21,287 nt of DNA from a virus, in IMG/VR virus record IMGVR_UViG_3300020054_000715, positions 1-21,287 of that record; one strand, 5' to 3'. Numbering within the stretch: the stretch's first letter is position 1; every line of letters begins with the position of its first letter. The translations under genes were made by a program, and so were the position numbers. Under the pieces are notes generated by a model. That model searched no databases, was not told the DNA's origin, and saw only the letters and a list, made by a program, of their open reading frames with translations. Positions 19,404 through 21,287 of this stretch are shown here, piece by piece.

Positions 19404-19429
19404 ATTGTCCGGAGGTATGAATTCCAGTA

Positions 19430-19438
19430 TGCTATATC
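19430..19438 (+). promoter_or_regulatory. possible extended -10 before the HhH gene
   Basis: TGCTATATC resembles an extended -10 (TG-n-TATATC) and lies directly after the terminator and six bases before the ATG at 19444. That distance would leave a nearly leaderless message, so the call is weak. Confidence 0.3.
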
Positions 19439-19443
19439 AGTAA

Positions 19444-19896
19444 TTGGATGTAATTATGCTGTACCAGAACCGTGTGACTGGAGGGCTTGTAGAAGTTGTT
19501 TCCCAGCACGGGGAAGGCATTCTCATGTGCTTGGATGCCAATGAAGAAGTCATTTATATTGACGAGTCGGACCTGACTCCTCACATCGATGCAACCTCTG
19601 AGCAGATCAGGAATGAAGAGCGTCTGACTGCAGACCTTGCTAAGGATGGAGCCAAACCTGCGAAGCCGACCAAGAAAGAGACTTTCCCTGTTGATACTCG
19701 CGTCAATGTGAACATGGCATCTGCTCGTCAGATCGCCGATGCACTTCCGGGCGTTGGTCTTAAGACCGCTCGTGAAATTAAGGACATCCAGCTTTCTCTT
19801 GCAGGTGAAAGGTACACCCGTTTGGAGCAGCTCCGTCAGATCAAGCGTGTTGACTGGGATGAGATCTTCAAGGAGAACCTTGTCCGCGTCGAGTGA
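19444..19896 (+). CDS. 150-aa protein with C-terminal helix-hairpin-helix
   Basis: The N-terminal half is strand-rich (LYQNRVTGGLVEVVSQHGEG; YIDESDLTPH) like a small barrel. A Lys/Pro linker leads to a ComEA-type helix-hairpin-helix: VNVNMASARQIADALPGVGL followed by KTAREIKDI (about residues 83-111), then a second helical motif (TRLEQLRQIKRVDWDEIF). The sequence 'N-x-A-S/T-x-x-x-I/L-x-x-L-P-G-V/I-G-x-K/T-A' is the HhH hallmark; such domains bind DNA backbone nonspecifically. In a virion operon it may act at the portal vertex or on entering DNA; this is inference. Confidence 0.7.
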   Translation: MDVIMLYQNRVTGGLVEVVSQHGEGILMCLDANEEVIYIDESDLTPHIDATSEQIRNEERLTADLAKDGAKPAKPTKKETFPVDTRVNVNMASARQIADALPGVGLKTAREIKDIQLSLAGERYTRLEQLRQIKRVDWDEIFKENLVRVE

Positions 19897-19964
19897 TTAT
19901 TGGCGCGTGTTAATGTGTTATTGGTGCATATAGTTCTTGCACAATAATGCATTGGTGAGCATTA

Positions 19965-20444
19965 ATGAAGCTCGATACCTTTCTTAAGTCTAAAATCCGC
20001 TGGCACTTGGGGTACAACACGACCTCAATCCCAGCGGGTGACTTAGCACGATTAGAAGAGGCTTTAGATAACGTTCCTGACTCCTTCTGGTACTCCAAGA
20101 TCGTGGAGCAGATTGAGCGGTGTGATGAAGCTGAAAAGCGCACCGACATGACAGGGACGATGAATAACTCGACAGTCCCAAGAGGGCGAGTAGAGTCAAT
20201 TGCAGGTGACGTCGATCGTACTATCGCGACCACTGACTTCAAGGAAACGTTGAAAACTTGGACTCAGATTTATATGTACGAGACTGACAGATTGGCGTTG
20301 CATCTATATGTTCCCAATTACAGGAATCCTGAACAGGCTCGTTACCGCTTCAACAGGGAAGGTGCCGAGTTTATTCAAGCTCTGCCTGGGCCTGCTGATG
20401 TTGCTGTCGGCACCCGCCTCATTCTCGAAACCAACCACCGATAG
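19965..20444 (+). CDS. 159-aa putative head-tail connector
   Basis: The N-terminus (MKLDTFLKSKIRWHLGYNTT, then IPAGDLARLEEALDNVPDSF) is followed by a helical part (IVEQIERCDEAEKRT) and a C-terminal region with a Tyr-rich strand (QIYMYETDRLALHLYVPNYR). Small 100-160-residue helical proteins right after the capsid genes are often head-completion or adaptor proteins at the portal ring. I offer it by position. GGTGAG lies seven bases before the ATG. The last ~46 codons are also covered by an upstream frame extension of the lysozyme gene in another phase. Confidence 0.4.
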   Translation: MKLDTFLKSKIRWHLGYNTTSIPAGDLARLEEALDNVPDSFWYSKIVEQIERCDEAEKRTDMTGTMNNSTVPRGRVESIAGDVDRTIATTDFKETLKTWTQIYMYETDRLALHLYVPNYRNPEQARYRFNREGAEFIQALPGPADVAVGTRLILETNHR

Positions 20445-20448
20445 GAAG

Positions 20449-21036
20449 ATGGCATTATCAATCCAAGAGACTGCGAACGTCCTTCGTCAGGCAGGTTTCA
20501 AAGAGTCAGAGATTCCTACGATGGTCGCCATCGGTATGGGCGAATCAGGTCTTAGGCCTGATGCACATAATCCAAGATATCCTGATAATTCTTACGGCCT
20601 GTTCCAAATCAACATGCTGGACGAGCCTGGATATGAACTTGGTAGAGAACGTCGCACTAGATATGGTCTGCGAAGCAATGAGCAGCTAAAAGATCCTCTT
20701 ACGAACGCTAAAGCTGCTTTAGATATTCGTAATCGCCAGGGTTTAAACGCCTGGTCGGTTTATTCCCAAGGCATCTACAAAAAGCACCTTCCTAAAGTAC
20801 AAGAAGTCTTGGGCTCCGGTGGCGATGTACAGAGCACCACCAAGCCTCAGCCGATGCTGACGCCTCCCCCTCCGGTCGAGGAGAAGGACAAGAAGCCTTC
20901 TTTAACCCTAGGTTTTTTGAAAGGCTACATACCCAAACTGTTTGGACAAAAGCAATCTTTCGTCGCACCTAAGTCCGGCTTAGATGTCCAAGGCATGCTT
21001 GCAAGCGCATTTAAAGCTCCTGAGTTCATGGACTGA
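20449..21036 (+). CDS. virion lysozyme / lytic transglycosylase
   Basis: The 195-residue protein from ATG 20449 has a Slt/goose-type lysozyme domain: VAIGMGESGLRPDAHN (likely catalytic Glu at about residue 32), then NSYGLFQINML (about 47-57) and a helical remainder with NAWSVYSQG. This cuts peptidoglycan glycan strands. A Pro-rich linker (PPPPVEEKDKKPS) and a hydrophobic/basic tail follow. Lying within virion genes and without a signal peptide from this start, it is probably carried in the particle to help DNA entry. The next gene overlaps its TGA (TGATG). A longer frame from 20308 exists but is less likely. Confidence 0.8.
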   Translation: MALSIQETANVLRQAGFKESEIPTMVAIGMGESGLRPDAHNPRYPDNSYGLFQINMLDEPGYELGRERRTRYGLRSNEQLKDPLTNAKAALDIRNRQGLNAWSVYSQGIYKKHLPKVQEVLGSGGDVQSTTKPQPMLTPPPPVEEKDKKPSLTLGFLKGYIPKLFGQKQSFVAPKSGLDVQGMLASAFKAPEFMD

Positions 21037-21287
21037 TGAGGTTCGCTCAAGTTCCCGGATACAGCCAGTCTTTCCCGGTCTTGTACAGAAACATGTACAA
21101 CGACTATCAGATGCAGACGGCTGGGTTCAGTGATCCGTTCAACATGGTCAAGACTGAGCAGCACACTCCTTGTAACTTTGTTGTTTCCTACACTGGGGAG
21201 AACGATCCCAGGTATCAGTTGAACAATCCGGCTTACATGCGAGAGGTGTCTAGATCGCATTCAGACAACATTCCGCCTGTTGTTCTA
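21036..21287 (+). CDS. partial virion gene, cut by window edge
   Basis: ATG 21036 overlaps the previous TGA (TGATG) and opens 84 codons to the window end without a stop. The start is MRFAQVPGYSQSFPVLYRNM, then Tyr/Asn/Gln-rich sequence (DYQMQTAGFSDPFNMVKT; VSYTGENDPRYQLNNPAYMR). Composition and position suggest a tail, adaptor or minor structural protein; only the N-terminus is seen. Confidence 0.6.
   Translation, partial: MRFAQVPGYSQSFPVLYRNMYNDYQMQTAGFSDPFNMVKTEQHTPCNFVVSYTGENDPRYQLNNPAYMREVSRSHSDNIPPVVL

Overview
The window is part of a tailed double-stranded DNA phage genome (Caudoviricetes), or a prophage or assembled virus. The evidence is a terminase large subunit with both ATPase and nuclease motifs, a portal-like gene, a scaffold-like gene, an HK97-fold major capsid protein that resembles the N4 gp56 group, and a virion lysozyme/transglycosylase, all in one rightward block. 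No integrase, tRNA, CRISPR array or insertion sequence is visible. The host cannot be read directly. Moderate-to-high GC, many starts without a Shine-Dalgarno sequence and the overall style would suit a picocyanobacterial host, but that is inference.

Layout. Positions 1-3107 hold a leftward array of about 15 very small genes (31 to about 90 codons). Two styles alternate. The promoter-proximal seven (1709-3130) are separate cassettes, each preceded by the same ~21-bp leader directly next to its ATG. The distal ones (about 442-1708) are fused by 4-base ATGA/GTGA overlaps. One cassette is duplicated almost perfectly (1943-2183 and 2409-2649). Positions 3108-3633 are non-coding and rich in palindromes and helically phased repeats; this is the likely control region of the small-gene array. 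Positions 3634-5424 are a second leftward unit of four genes, including a cysteine-motif protein resembling phage Gene product 88, closed by an intrinsic terminator. Positions 5425-5711 are a divergent control region.

From 5712 to the right end everything is on the plus strand: five or six Gly/Ala- or Gln-rich proteins that look like internal or ejection proteins, a small membrane protein, a candidate small terminase subunit, TerL, an AbrB-like mini-gene, the portal, a scaffold-like protein whose first 524 bases lie out of frame inside the portal gene, two small proteins, the major capsid protein with its own extended -10 promoter and structured leader, a second highly codon-biased structural protein, an intrinsic terminator, then an HhH protein, a candidate connector, a lysozyme and a truncated gene. 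Order and spacing fit a virion-assembly operon: DNA packaging, portal, scaffold, capsid, connector.

The strongest items for a second look are the start-associated leader repeats with the duplicated cassette, the long portal/scaffold overlap with altered codon use inside it, a motif repeated upstream of three late genes, and the phased repeats at 3448-3488. All product names other than TerL, the capsid protein, the HhH protein and the lysozyme rest partly on position.
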